From Cricetomys ansorgei (lineage: Eukaryota > Chordata > Mammalia > Rodentia > Nesomyidae): 64,000 bases of DNA. The notes beneath the pieces were generated by a model, which saw only the letters and a program-made list of their open reading frames with translations, was not told where the DNA came from and made no database searches. The position numbers and the translations under genes were made by a program. Position 1 is the first letter of the stretch. Each line of letters starts with the position of its first letter. This document shows, piece by piece, positions 1 to 11,429 of this stretch. The DNA is taken from assembly GCA_026225945.1 (NCBI GenBank), contig JAMJFZ010000289.1, positions 3,718,501 through 3,782,500 on the forward strand, in the 5' to 3' direction.

Positions 1-200
1 GTGTTGGCCAGTAACTGCTGGGAAGTAAAGGAGCTTACCACCCAATGGTGGAGACTATATGAAGTTATGTGTAACTTGAGCAAGTGTGACCAAGGGTTGC
101 CTGGGTGGAGGTGGTGCTTCACCAGTAAAGCACTTGCTTCAATGAAGTCAATGAAGTCACTTGCACAGACAGGAAAATGGTGGCCTGGGGAAGGCAGAAC

Positions 201-725
201 TGAGGGACTCTAGCAGGCCCAGGTATGCAAATATGGGGCCAGCTGATTTACCCTTCTCCCTTCTTTCTCCCTTGCGAAACCAATAGATGACATTCTTAAA
301 GCTAGCCACCATGGCTTATTCCCTTATCTGGTCACTTTCTTGTGCCTTGTTCAATCCTGAGGCTGGTCACCAAGGTCCAATTATTAAAACATCAAAGTCC
401 ACCAATCAAAAATCCCCATTTGGTTACCCTAATTAACATGCACACTCAGAACTTTCCAATCATCCTAGCTCATTCTAACACAGACTCCCCTTTCTCCTGT
501 TAAAATCACACCTGCAAAGTTATTTGCTGCTGTTTCTGCCTGATTCAGAATCAGCCACTTTTGCTTTTCTTTCCTGCTTAATAGAGGATCTCTTTGTGCT
601 GAAAATCAATGTATGGGTATGGTCTGTGCCTAATCTTGTGTACAAGAGGGAGCACACCACTGTGTGCAGAGGTCTCTTCATTGGTGCCTTGACTTTGTTT
701 GTCCTGTAAGCCCCCAAAACCTTTT
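201..725 (+). repeat. 5' LTR of the class I ERV relic
   Basis: About 520 bp. It starts at the block that recurs near 3553 and ends near the stretch tgtaagcccccaaaacc, after which leader-like sequence begins. It is rich in CCAAT-type words (ccaatagatg near 282, ccaatcaaaa near 401, ccaatcatcc near 456), as gamma-type U3 regions often are. The U3/R/U5 boundaries cannot be placed with confidence. Positions 1-200 are flanking DNA that I do not recognise. Confidence 0.5.
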
Positions 726-1159
726 TTCACATGTTCTAACCCTTTTGATGCTCAATCACCTCATGCAGCAGTGGCTGATGGATATGTTTCCTGCCCCTTA
801 CTGTCCCAAGGTCCCCAGTTATGGAGTGCTAATCAGTGAGTGTGTACAACTCCCGCTCTGTCCTCTGGGATTGGGAACAACTCAGCCAGAACTTTACTGG
901 TTAAGGCAGACTCCCTTGGACTGCTGGTAAGCACATTCCATTTATATTCTGTTCAGTTTGGTGTGGTTGGTTGCTTCCCTTTCACTTTTAGTGGCTGTAC
1001 TGCTGGAATCCATGTCTGTGATTGCCCATATGATAACCCTGTACACAGGTCTCCAGACTTTTCTCAGAAATTTGTGTAGGACACTTGTATCCCCTTCTTG
1101 GTGACAGTGGGTGGGTAACAAACCCTCCTAGACACTCAGGGACACCCTGTTTTTCGGCC

Positions 1160-1353
1160 CTTGGCTCTCAAGTCACCAGTATGGATAGATTCTGTTCCCT
1201 CTATGCCAACTACTCACCTTTAGAATGTCTTCTCCAGAATCTCAAATGGCTATACAGTCAGACATCAAAAATCCTAAACGCCCAATCAACCAACCCCATT
1301 TCTCCTGCCCAAGTGGCAACAGCCCTACATTGTGGTACTCTCAACCCAGACTG
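1160..1353 (+). pseudogene. gag matrix-like remnant (5' end only)
   Basis: The plus-frame open stretch starting at 1085 contains, at about 1190-1260, a Ser-Pro-Leu-x-Cys-Leu-Leu-x-Asn-Leu-Lys pattern. This resembles the N-terminal matrix domain of class I ERV Gag proteins, where Pro-Leu-Gly-Cys-type motifs are typical. The similarity is short and judged by eye. The frame ends at 1352, and no capsid or nucleocapsid motif follows. Its place between the LTR/leader and env fits gag. The remainder of gag and all of pol appear to be deleted. Confidence 0.4.
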
Positions 1354-1478
1354 AATTCTGTAAAATTCCACATTAGGTCCATCTGTCTCATCTAGAACCC
1401 TTTAATTCCCTTCCTCTTTCTCCTTCTAGCCGCGGCTTTACATATTCATCCAAACCTCCCAGTCTCCTCTCCCTTAAA

Positions 1479-1911
1479 ATGACCCAATCTCCACTGCCAC
1501 CTGTGACTCACAAGATGAATCTCACTCTCCTTCTCCCACTTCTGCTTCTCTTCTGCCCACATAATCGCCAATATGCCTGGCAATTTCAGATCAGGGAAAC
1601 TCTCATAGCTCACATAAACTCTGCCCAGGTTATTAGCAAGGCTTTCTGTGCCACTGCTCAGTGCAGTTTTCCTAGTACAATATCTATTCGGCCCTGCTTT
1701 ATTCTTACAAACCATGCTAGTCATCTGTTTCACTTTCGATCAATTCCTCCCCAAAGTGCCTGACTGGGGCTACAAAGTTCACCAGGCCACCAGCACCACA
1801 ATGGGAGAAGGAAGATCTCTAGGTCTGGGGATCTTCCAAATGATTAAGGCCAATGCCCTCCAAATATACATCAATGACCCATGGGAAGATGAATGGGCCA
1901 CTGTGATCTAG
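1479..1911 (+). pseudogene. env surface-subunit remnant (leader and N-terminal part)
   Basis: A pyrimidine-rich tract ending in an AG near 1431 resembles the splice acceptor upstream of retroviral env. The frame 1479-1763 has an internal Met codon at 1515 followed by a strongly hydrophobic Leu-rich run, as expected of an env signal peptide. A second frame (1648-1911) continues after a shift and stops at 1909-1911. Surface-subunit sequence beyond 1911 is only stop-riddled fragments. Position just before the transmembrane remnant supports the call. No product is expected. Confidence 0.55.
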
Positions 1912-2539
1912 GGTGTATTTTATGATGGAAAACGATTGGGCCTCTTTAAATCTTGGACATAGTACACCTGTAGCCATGATTAACATTCACTGCCAGCTGG
2001 CTCCCCTAATCACTTTGGCAGGTGACCAGGTGTCCTCAGACTAATCCTACACTCTCAATTACAAGACATAACTAAACCCAAACTTCCCCAGACATCCCTT
2101 CTTCAATATACTCTCATGGACATACCCTCACTTGAGTTGAGGTCATGCAACAAGCTTTCTCTCTTCTCAACTTCACTGATCCCTCCTGTAGTGTTTCCCA
2201 CTGCTTTCTCTGTGCCTCTCTTCAATGCCCTCCCCTAGCCACAGCCCCTTTTTGCTGGTGATACCACAGTTGCCAGTACTCTACCCTGCACTACAGACCT
2301 CTTGTCTCCATCCATTTGAGCTCCCCTCTGGGAACCAGAAATCAGTTTTCTCAACCTTTCCACACCAATCCAAAAATCTATTATAAACCATCCCTTTCAT
2401 GGTTTAATAAAAATCTCCCCAATTCACAAAATGTCTCAATTTCAAAACACACCTGAGCACCCAGGAGAAGGCTATTCTGGTGTAATGGGAGTCTTTCAAC
2501 TTATATTCTTCCCAACGCAAATTGACCTTATCTGAATCC

Positions 2540-3105
2540 TATTGGCTCCTCTTAAGAACTAGCTTCCCTGGAGCTGCCTTTTTTTGCCTATTGTGGTGTG
2601 GACAAGTCTGGCCACTGCCTTAACTAGAACAGCTATGGTCATCAATGCTTTGGACCATTCTGTCCTCACAGCTCAAGATTTCAAAGCCAAATTACAAGTC
2701 TTTATTGACTCCACAGCTTAGTCTCTGGCTTCCCTCCAGCAGCAACTCACCTCTTTGGTCCAAGTCTCCCTGCAAAATCAAAAATATCCCTCCAACCTTG
2801 GATCTCCTAACAGCAGAAAAAGGTATGTGTGTGTGTGTGTGGGGGGGGTCTGCCTGTTCCTCAGAGAAGAATGATGCTATTATGTCAATGAATGGGGATG
2901 GTTAGAGGAAAATGTTAATAAACTAACACAGCTTTCTGAGGACCTGCTTAAAGGAACTTCCCCTTTTGACTCCAGCTCCACAAGCTGGCTTAGCTCCCTG
3001 CTAATGAGTTGGATCTGCCCTTCAATAGACACCCTCCTCATCATTGGTTTTCGATTACTTTTGCCCCTCTATTCTTTAACTGCCTTTTTCTTTCTTAAGT
3101 GAACA
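2540..3105 (+). pseudogene. env transmembrane-subunit remnant with CX6CC-type region
   Basis: In order: a hydrophobic stretch near 2560-2620 (fusion-peptide position), a heptad-like region at about 2640-2790, an immunosuppressive-domain-like block at about 2791-2824, a CX6CC-type block at 2851-2877, and a hydrophobic anchor-like segment near 2995-3100. Breaks: a (TG)n/G8 tract at 2823-2849 shifts the frame inside the motif region. In the downstream frame the first Cys of the CC pair is replaced by a stop codon (tga, 2872-2874). This layout is characteristic of gamma-type Env and is the best evidence for class I. It is a dead relic. Confidence 0.7.
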
Positions 3106-3544
3106 AATTCAATAAATCAATAATCAAATATTTAATCAGCTCTTCCTCAAGCGTCACCAGTCTCTCACTACTGAAGATGATATTGTTTCCTCACCCAGAC
3201 CATGAATACCTCATCTGGGACAGTTCCTTCATGGACTCCAGGAGGACTCCTGGCTTCTGCATATACCCTTCTGTGAGCTGACAATTTGTGAGATCCAATC
3301 ACCCACTGTGGCTTCAAGGGCTCCTTGTCCCATAGCTTATTGAATGTCGTGCTTTCCTTCTGAGCCTCTTACTCTCCCAACTTCCTCCTTTGCTGGGCCA
3401 ATTTTTAATTAGGTTAGGTTAATAAAGAATAATGATGCCTAATGATTCCCCTTTCCTTGATCTTCCTCCCTAATCAAAAGGAAGTAGTCAGAAGTAGGAC
3501 GCCCATTTTTCTAACACCTAATAACCAAAAAAATACAAGAAAAT

Positions 3545-3660
3545 GATGGGGATGGAGGGCTCTAGCAGACCCAAACATAACTATTACGGCACAAGGTGGT
3601 CTTTCCCCTTCCCTCTTTTGCTTAACTGATAGAAATGAAAATGTCTATCTATAGAACCAA
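3545..3660 (+). repeat. Partial 3' LTR of the class I ERV relic
   Basis: The start resembles the 5' LTR start (shared core ctctagcag followed by a ccca-like word, then a CT-rich stretch). It is preceded by a purine-rich tract (3533-3552) where the polypurine tract should lie. Similarity to the 5' copy fades after about 3650. The LTR is either truncated or too diverged to follow by eye. Confidence 0.4.
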
Positions 3661-3949
3661 ACAGAATGCTTCTACCATAAAGTTTATAGAGTGTCAGCAT
3701 CATGGACTCTTGCCAAACAAACAAACATTAGCCAATTCCAAACCCACCTGTTCATCCATGACTGGCTTGGTTTGTATAGTGCTTTCTTAAATCTTACTAG
3801 GCAGAATTTTTTTGTTTTATTTTTCTACAGAGAAGAGGCTTCTCAGCTCCTCCTGCCCACAACCTTCTTGCCTAATATAGTCCTTTCTATTAACTGTTCT
3901 GACTTCAGAAGATATTACTTTGAAAGGTGTTTTGTTGTTAGTATTGTTG

Positions 3950-4078
3950 TTTTCTTATATAGTGTCTTCTGTAAACTAAGGTGGCCTAGAGCTCTCTATT
4001 AGGTCAGGCTTACCTCCAACTCACTATGATCTTCCTGTCTAAGCTTTGCAAGTGCTAGAACTATAGGCATAAGATTTT
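3950..4078 (-). repeat. Old B1-like SINE, antisense
   Basis: The reverse complement follows the B1 body. On the plus strand, aggcttacctccaactcact and gcaagtgctagaactatagg match the antisense B1 landmarks (caagtgctgggattaaaggc type) with many substitutions. It is strongly diverged, with no tail or target duplication visible. The right flank to 4455 shows nothing recognisable. Confidence 0.6.
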
Positions 4079-4454
4079 ATCCAAGTTTTAAGGGGTTTTA
4101 AAGGAAGAGCACAAGCAAACCAAAGATTATGAACTATCTAAAAGCCCTATGGTCTTATATAACTCCTTGGCACTCAAGATCTTTCTGCAGTCTTTCATTC
4201 TTCTATTACCACTATTTACTACACTCCTTTCACTGAAGAATTGATAGGCACTACCCCACTTTGATTGGCTGAAATCTATCCAAGGAGTATGTTGGATGGC
4301 TAGAGGTGTGGATCTAGCTTCCATTTCTAGACATAGTCCCTATAGAGGAATAGGCCTGTAGGCCTATGTGATAAGAGTAGGCTGTATTCCAGGGTTCTAT
4401 ATGAAGGAATCAGAATTCAAAGTCCTCTGTGGTCCAAATGGAATGTCAAAAGAA

Positions 4455-5345
4455 TGTTAAAAATGTTGTTACACACCTTTAACCCCACTATTCAGAAAGT
4501 TGTAGTAGCAAAACTCTTTAATCCCAGTATTCACAAGACAGTGGATGTCCATGCCTTCAATCCCTAAGAAGGGAGTATGGAAGAAGACACAGGAAGGAGA
4601 GCTCAGAAAGAGTCAGTGTCACACAAGAAGTGACAACTAAGATGAGTCAGAGAGAAGGGCAGACAAAGTGACTAATCAGAGGATGACTTAACAGAGTGAG
4701 TCAGAATGAGGACATGCCCAACTCTCTCAAGGAGAGCTCAGACAGCAGCAGTCAATTACAGCAGAATTAGTTACAGCAAGCAGTATGAGGAGAACAATCT
4801 GAAGCAGGCAAATGATAGATAAGATACAGAGTCTGAGTGATGAAGAGAGAGACTGACTGAGGCAGTTTGGATCAATGAGAGCTCAGGGAGAGACACAGAA
4901 GTAGCTTGGCAGAAGTCAGTATCAAACAAGAAGAGTGAGTCAGTTTGAAGTCTAGCAGAGCAGTTCAGTCTGAGGCAGTTAGAGAATCAGCCAGAGTAAG
5001 CCAGAGTCAGAAGTATTCAGTCAGAAACAGTCAGCTGGCTCAGAAGGTCATTTTAAACCAAACAGCTTGGAGAAGAGTTTGAACCAGAAGAGTGAGAGTT
5101 AAGAAGGAACTAGTTAGAATGGCTCAGTCAACTTAAATCTCAGAAGCTTATTAGATTATATGGAGGTTTAATGTTCTAGGGAGGCTAAAGCCTTCCAGTT
5201 CTAGGCTTAAGAATATAATATATGGAAATAGACATGCTCAAGGGCTCCAGGCTAGAACTACTGATTGAATTAGTTAATGATCAAATTATTCTCTGCTGTG
5301 AGTCAAGGTCTACAGTACATAACAAGAAAAAAAAAAAAAAAAGCA
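4455..5345 (+). repeat. A-tailed, AGTCAG-rich rodent interspersed repeat (RMER1-like?)
   Basis: About 0.9 kb. The left end has SINE-like phrases (cacacctttaacccc, ctttaatcccagtattcac). The middle (about 4590-5140) is dominated by variants of gtcag, gagtca and agctcag. The right end (about 5098-5310) closely resembles 14685-14935: both contain ctagt[t/c]agaatggctcagtca-type, ttcaatgttctag-type and gggctccagg-type blocks in the same order. It ends in an A run at 5329-5342. The A tail suggests retroposition. The family name is a guess from memory of rodent RMER1-type repeats. Confidence 0.6.
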
Positions 5346-8300
5346 ACAGATGCTTCTCTAAAATGTTTGAATCTGAGAATTAAAGTGAAGTAGGAATGTG
5401 GCAGATATCACTGTACATAGAGCTACATGTTGGCTATATGAAGAAGGAAACAAAATACACAAAATCTATTTTCCTTCCTTTCAGAATCAAACCTAAACCA
5501 TAATATACTTTGATCATTTTCTACAAGGAAAGCAGAGGGTGCCTGGAATTCTGGCACAGATTCCTGCAGCACTCACTGCACACCTTCCTCAAGTAATCAC
5601 CTCCAGAGATGGCTAGTCCTTCCAGGTTCACTTCACAGTTTGAGTTATCCCCTTACCATGTTGCTCCATTCCCTAGAAGAAAAGTACACCCATGTTGTAT
5701 GCATTGCATACTCCAATAGGAATCCTAACAATTAGCCAGCCAGCTAGCTGCCTTTACCAGTACTGATTACACCAACTGTCTGGTGGATACATCCTCTGAT
5801 CAGCCCAGGGAAAACTAAGGCAACTCTCTTTACGTGGTAAGACCTATGGAAGGCTTAAGGATTAGATGGGAGTGTCAGCCAGTATAAGTCAGGGAACTGA
5901 CTGGAAAACTATACTGGAGAAGGGTCAGTGCATATAGTTTAAAGAAAATAGTAAGGCAAAGTAGATAACTCTAAAATTTTCATAATTGTTAACAGAATCT
6001 CCTTTCTGGCTGCAGTCAGTATAGAATTTAAAATCAAGGTGCACCACATTTTTGGAAATCAGTTTCATGTGTTCTGTGATATGTATTTCAGCATGTATGT
6101 GTATATATTCACAGTCATTTTTATGCAGACACAAGTGTGTATGTACACAGTGTGTATGTGTCTCTTCACACAGAATTATGTCTGATGTTGGTTTGCCCTA
6201 TTTACCATGTCTGCCCTTCTTATCTCTATGAATAGGATGTATCTCTGAATCTCATAGGCTGCTATGTATCTGGAGGATGGGCCCTGAGAACGTTGCCATT
6301 TTTTTGCCTCTATTCTTCCTTGTAAATACTTTTGGGAAAGAGGGAGTATCTTGGTTTTTCATCCCATTGATAGTCATAGTCAGAAATAATTTAGTGTTTT
6401 ACTTTCTGAATAATTAATGTCAAATGTAATACTATTGTTATAGAAGTTTATGTTTAGTTGCATTTAAAATATTGTTTCGTCTACTGTTGGTAGACCTAGG
6501 GAGCCCCTCACACAACAGTACATAAAGCAATTATTTTATACATAACTAAAAATAGGTTTCTACAACATACCATATTATAGGTTCAAATTCTAGTAGAAGA
6601 TTTCTGGTTTGTAATGATACTCTAAATTTAAAGGACAGATTACAATTTTTAAAAAAATTTTTTTTAACTATTTTAACCTTAAGGGGTCTCTGTGTTATGC
6701 CAGGGTCCCTGAAGCAGAATCTAGAAAATATAATTTGTTAATGAGTATATATCTCAACAATTTATTTGAATTATAATAAAGGTTACTTTTTTAAAAAAAT
6801 GAAAAATAAATTTTGGAATTGAAAATGGAAAATCCTGATAGAAAGAGGGAGTGTGGGCATACTGAGAAAGATAGGACTGTAGCAATGGTGTGGCAGGAGC
6901 TGTGGCCTGGAACAGGTTGTGTTTGTGTGACCACTGAAAATTAAATTGCATCACAGTTAATCTAGAGCTTGGCATGCACGTGCTTCTAATATTCTCCATA
7001 ATTAAATATGCTCTGATATAAAACTATAGCCCCAAAAGAAGAAACATGAAGAAGTTTATAATTTATAGTTTACAATTTATAGTTTATAATAAATTGTCCT
7101 AATTTATAGTTTACAATTCCACCTATCTGCTACTCTTCAAGCTGAGGAATACTCCATCACATAGGATACCGTGGAGACACCAGGAAAGATGAAACCATTC
7201 AGGCGAAGAGGGGAGGAAGAGCTGGAAGCAAACAAGGATTTAGTTAATCCAGCATTTGCTTGAGTTCTGGGTAATACCTCATTCATTTTGAGATCTCTTT
7301 GCTATTCTAACTACTGTTATTTGTTATGGGTTATTTCCTTAAGGATGAATATTCCATCTTCATTTTTACTTGTCTAAAGAAAGTCTCCCAAAACCCACCA
7401 AGGGCCAGGAAATGTGTTTGTGTTTAATATAGTTAAGTTCCCACAGTCAAGGTTTATAGACCCTTGATGGCAATGAATAAATCATTTACCTGAAGACTAT
7501 TCTTGGCTTGCTTTGCTTTGGTATATAAGTAGGAAAGATTGCAACTGATGCTCGAAATTTGGTACACTGGAAAATAGTGGAGCTTACAATCTAACAAGAT
7601 TCGTGTTGAATCAGAAAGTATTTGAACTCAAGACCCTTTCCTTTCTAAATTGCATAGTTTTAATGATTATTCAACTTTTAATTAAAGGTTTAAGCGACTT
7701 GTTCTCAATAAAATTTATAACGATTAAGATTAACTATAACTTGTAATAGCTTTTAAATTAACAAGGTCTTTCATTTAACAAATCTTTGTACACTAGAGCA
7801 AGAAATAATTATGTTTTATTTCTCTTAAATGTGTTAGTAATTAGCATTTCTAATTTTGTATGTGAAATAAATGCTCTGGTTTAAATATATAAAAGAAAAT
7901 TTAATGAAGACTAAATTTTGCAATTTAAACTGAAGTGAAAGATATACCTATTCTTTTGTTACCATTTAATTTTCCCCTAAGTATTTTGACCCTGCTCTAT
8001 TGTAAGTTTCGAAAGTTGATTGGACACTTGACAAAATCACACTACAGAATATGTTAAAAACATGATTTATAAAACTCTGGTATAAAGTTCAAAATTACAA
8101 ATATTGGTTCCAAGTAAGTAGATTTGTCCATGTTCAAAGTGTGCTTTACATCAATGATCTGGACCCTGTGTCCAGGGGTATTGATCAATGTACCTAGACT
8201 AATTTTTTTAGGTAGTCAAACTGCCACATGAATTATAAGCCAGCTCCATAGCCTGCTACTAGCAAGGGTATTAAAGTGTCACTAAGTGTCATCTTATAGT

Positions 8301-9060
8301 TTCACAACATAGGTTACAGAAAACTGCTATGCAGAACATTACATCAAAACACTTCTGTATATAATCATATTATTCTAAAAGTTATTTATTTACTGAATGA
8401 ATAAAAATATTTACCTCCCGAAGTACTAAAAAAAGTGTAATAAAAGAAAGGAACAAAATTAAATCTGTAGGATTCAGCTATTCCTCATAATGACACTTTC
8501 GTGGTTTTTTTTTTCCACTGAAAAAACCCCAAATTAAAATACGTAAGTTCCTAAATTTAATGAATAACTTAGTTATTAATTAGCTGCTTAAGATGTCAAT
8601 GGAATATGCAGAATTTCTGACTTAAATATTCAAATTGATGATAATAATTTTCTAGATGTTTTACTCTTCATCAAATTAGAATATTTAAAGCAATAAATAA
8701 TGTTCTATACACCACACTTAACAATTCAAAGTTATTCTCCATTCTCAGTTCTAAATCTGGCAAAAATTATTTCATTGCTACTGATTAAACATTAGTCAAA
8801 AAATATGAATCACAGCGCATTTTCGTAGCTTCTGGAGAACTCATTTAAGTAGAAACTAAAATCAGAGTGAAAATGTCACTCTTGTCAACATTTGACTCAC
8901 GGGACTACAGTATCTCTTCCTGACATTTCTGTCTTTATTGGCAACAGTAGAAAGTTTAAATATGAAGGAGTGAAGTATTTACTATACCTAGGCCACCATG
9001 GAGGTAGATCCTAATATATTGGCTTCCACTGCCTAAAATTTAGGTAATTCCATTTTTTCT
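5346..9060. other. Unique AT-rich DNA, no gene or clear repeat
   Basis: No coding signal, SINE or L1 recognised. It contains an AT-rich cluster of near-repeated words at 7051-7118, and otherwise scattered short A and T runs. Nothing else can be supported. Confidence 0.6.
7051..7118. repeat. AT-rich short tandem/inverted repeat cluster
   Basis: The word aatttatagttta or a close variant occurs three times (near 7060, 7073 and 7100), with an inverted aataaattgt between copies. It could form hairpins. Confidence 0.6.
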
Positions 9061-9065
9061 TTTGT

Positions 9066-9295
9066 TAAGATTTATTTTTTTATTATTAGTAATTATGTGT
9101 GGTGTGTCTGTGTGTGTTTGTGAGGGTGCACATTTATGCAGGTGTCCACAGAGTCCAGAGGCATTGGGTTCTCCTGGAGCTGAAAATCGCAGACAATTTT
9201 GAGCCAACAGTCGAGGGTAATGGTAATGGAATTCACTTGGGTTCCCTGTAAGAGCAGCCTGCTATTAAGTGCCGAGCCATCTTTCTCACGCATTA
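9066..9295 (-). repeat. B3/B2-type SINE, antisense
   Basis: The plus strand shows the antisense B3 layout: agatttattt at the left, a TG-rich stretch, ttccctgtaagagcag, then gccgagccatctttctcacg at the right, corresponding to the tRNA-derived head on the minus strand. It is substantially diverged. Confidence 0.75.
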
Positions 9296-9519
9296 AGTAA
9301 TTCTCTTAATGTTTCACTCCAACAAGTCCACCTTATACCACCAGTCTGTTGAACTAATTAAAACTAATGGGTAATAAAAAAGTATATTTTATTTGCCATG
9401 AAAGAAATGAAAAGGCTCTACTTTTAATGTGAAAGAAAACTTTTAAGTGACAAAAATTCACTTGTGTTTTTTTTTTTATTGTATTTTAGCAAAATAGAAA
9501 CTAAATATTTGATTATATG

Positions 9520-9592
9520 ACATCTTTTATACTCTGGCTGACCTGCAACTCACTCTGTAGACTATAGACTGACACAGGTGCCCAAACCCATG
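9520..9592 (-). repeat. B1-like fragment, antisense
   Basis: The stretch tctggctgacctgcaactca followed by ctctgtagact matches the central antisense B1 segment. The rest is lost. Confidence 0.45.
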
Positions 9593-9599
9593 TGCATAT

Positions 9600-11004
9600 C
9601 TGAAGTCTCTGTCCCCAGTAAAACCTCATTCTTCTGCTGGTCACAGAGCATCTGTCTGATATGACTGACATGCTCATTCTTGATTTTGTACACCTGCTTC
9701 CTTATAAAAACTTTCCTGCACCAAATGTGAGCTTTGTATGTACTTTTTCATTCTACAAAAAAAAAAAAAAAAAAATTCAAAGGCAAAGTCCTTTGTTGAT
9801 TAATATACCCCAGCTTCCCTGAATTTCAGTTATTTCTCATATCTGACCACTTCAGATACAAACGTATCTTCTTCCCTCCTCGATCAGATCAGAGTAGAAC
9901 CTTAATTTTCTCAAAGTCTTATCTGAGAGAAATATCAGACCTATCAGGGGTTCTTACCAGACTTTTAGAGTTCTCATAGGCTCCTTTGCCCTTTTGTATA
10001 TTTAAATTAAAAGCTCTGTCTGTTACACACTTGCTTTTCAGTTTTCTTTTTTTGTCTAGTACTTTAGTTTAATGTTATTTGACAAGGTGGTACTGAAACC
10101 TATCTTTTATCCATTAGAAAAGTAAGCTTGCAGTGGTTTCACAGTGTTGTCTTATTGATAAAGGATTTGCTTTATGCGTATTAGTTTTCAAAAGGCCCCT
10201 GTAGTCACTTCCTCATGATATTTTACTTTATTCAAATACTTTCATATACTAACTTGTCCATATGCCTTAAAAAAAATGTATATAAGCTTTAACTGTCTTG
10301 ATATCCAAGTATTGAATCGTCTTGCATTTTTACAATTTGAAGAATTGCAATTGGTTACATTATTACTTGTAGTAATATTAATGACATATTTTCTTAAATT
10401 TTCTCTTCTAATGTTTTGAATCTAATAAAACAAATGAATGAAGTGATCTACAAAGTCTTTTTCTTCCTCTTTTCTAACATTTTCTTGAATGGCATAAATT
10501 ATATTTTATAAAAATATTTTCTGTAATTTCACAGTGTAGTCTTCTAAACTTAGTCTTTGATATGTTAAAATTTTGTAATAAATATTTAACATTTTTAAGG
10601 AAGATGAAATTTTCCCCTATATTTTTTGAATATTTATTGTTATCTATTTGCTGTTTAAAGTTTGCTGTAAAATTTTTTTTAGTATATAAACATATTTATA
10701 CTATTCTAAAACTTTACATGTAATGGTTTAAATTGCAAAATGGTGGTACTTAGTTTTTCCTAATTAATATTGGTCTTTCTCCTTTTTCTTTTTCATATCT
10801 TTCACTAATTTATCAACTTTCATCTACTCAAGCAAAACACAGCTTTTATATATATTGATTTTTGGTATATTTATACATCTTACAAAATATGATTGTTTTT
10901 TCCTTCATAATTCTATATATTCAAATTCCTTTATTTTATCCTACAAGTTATTCCTTCATTGTCATTTTTTGTTTTTAAGTTTGGTATCTACATATAAAAT
11001 TTTT
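9600..11004. other. Unique AT-rich DNA with an 18-bp A run
   Basis: No gene seen. An A run (about 9758-9775) has no recognisable SINE body to its left. The rest is AT-rich with no clear repeat family. Confidence 0.5.
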
Positions 11005-11200
11005 ATATTATATGTGTGAGTGAATTGCCTACCTGCATTTATGTCTGTGTGTGAGTGGAACCTGCAGATGCCAGAAGATGGTGCTAGATATTTTATAACT
11101 AGAGTTCTGGATGGTTAGTTGTGGGTCACCACATGGATGCTGAGAATCAAGCCTAGGTACTGTAGAGTGTTCCAACCAACTGAGCTCTAGCCCTTCCTCT
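11005..11200 (-). repeat. B3/B2-type SINE, antisense
   Basis: The plus strand shows gatgccagaagatggtgcta, gttgtgggtcaccacatgga, tgctgagaatcaagcctagg and caactgagctctagccc. These are the antisense landmarks of B3, including the decayed ccagaagagggcgtc-type block. Confidence 0.85.
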
Positions 11201-11429
11201 GGAATCTTGATGCAGAACACTGGGAAAAGCTGTTTAACTACCTTTTTTTTACATTTATCTAATCCCAAAAATATATTAAATTTCATATTGCTTATATTTC
11301 TTCTATAAAGTTTTGCTTTCTATGCTTGTATATGTGAGGACACTTAAATACAAAGGTGTACGTACATACTAAAACTTAGAAACAATGAAAACTATATATG
11401 CATATAAAATAGGAAATTAAAATTATAAT

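Larger units (their letters stand above)
201..3660 (+). mobile_element. Degenerate class I (gammaretrovirus-like) endogenous retrovirus
   Basis: Old provirus relic in sense orientation. Two stretches with a similar start, one near 201 (tgagggactctagcag) and one near 3553 (tggagggctctagcag), mark the 5' edges of the two LTRs. Between them lie a short matrix-like gag trace, an env leader with signal peptide, and a transmembrane-subunit region ending in a hydrophobic segment near 3100. No protease, reverse transcriptase or integrase signature is seen. The internal region (about 2.8 kb) is far too short for an intact provirus, so gag-pol was largely lost. Every reading frame is broken by stops and shifts, so no functional product is expected. 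The class I assignment rests on the env transmembrane motif layout. The subfamily is unknown. Confidence 0.75.
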
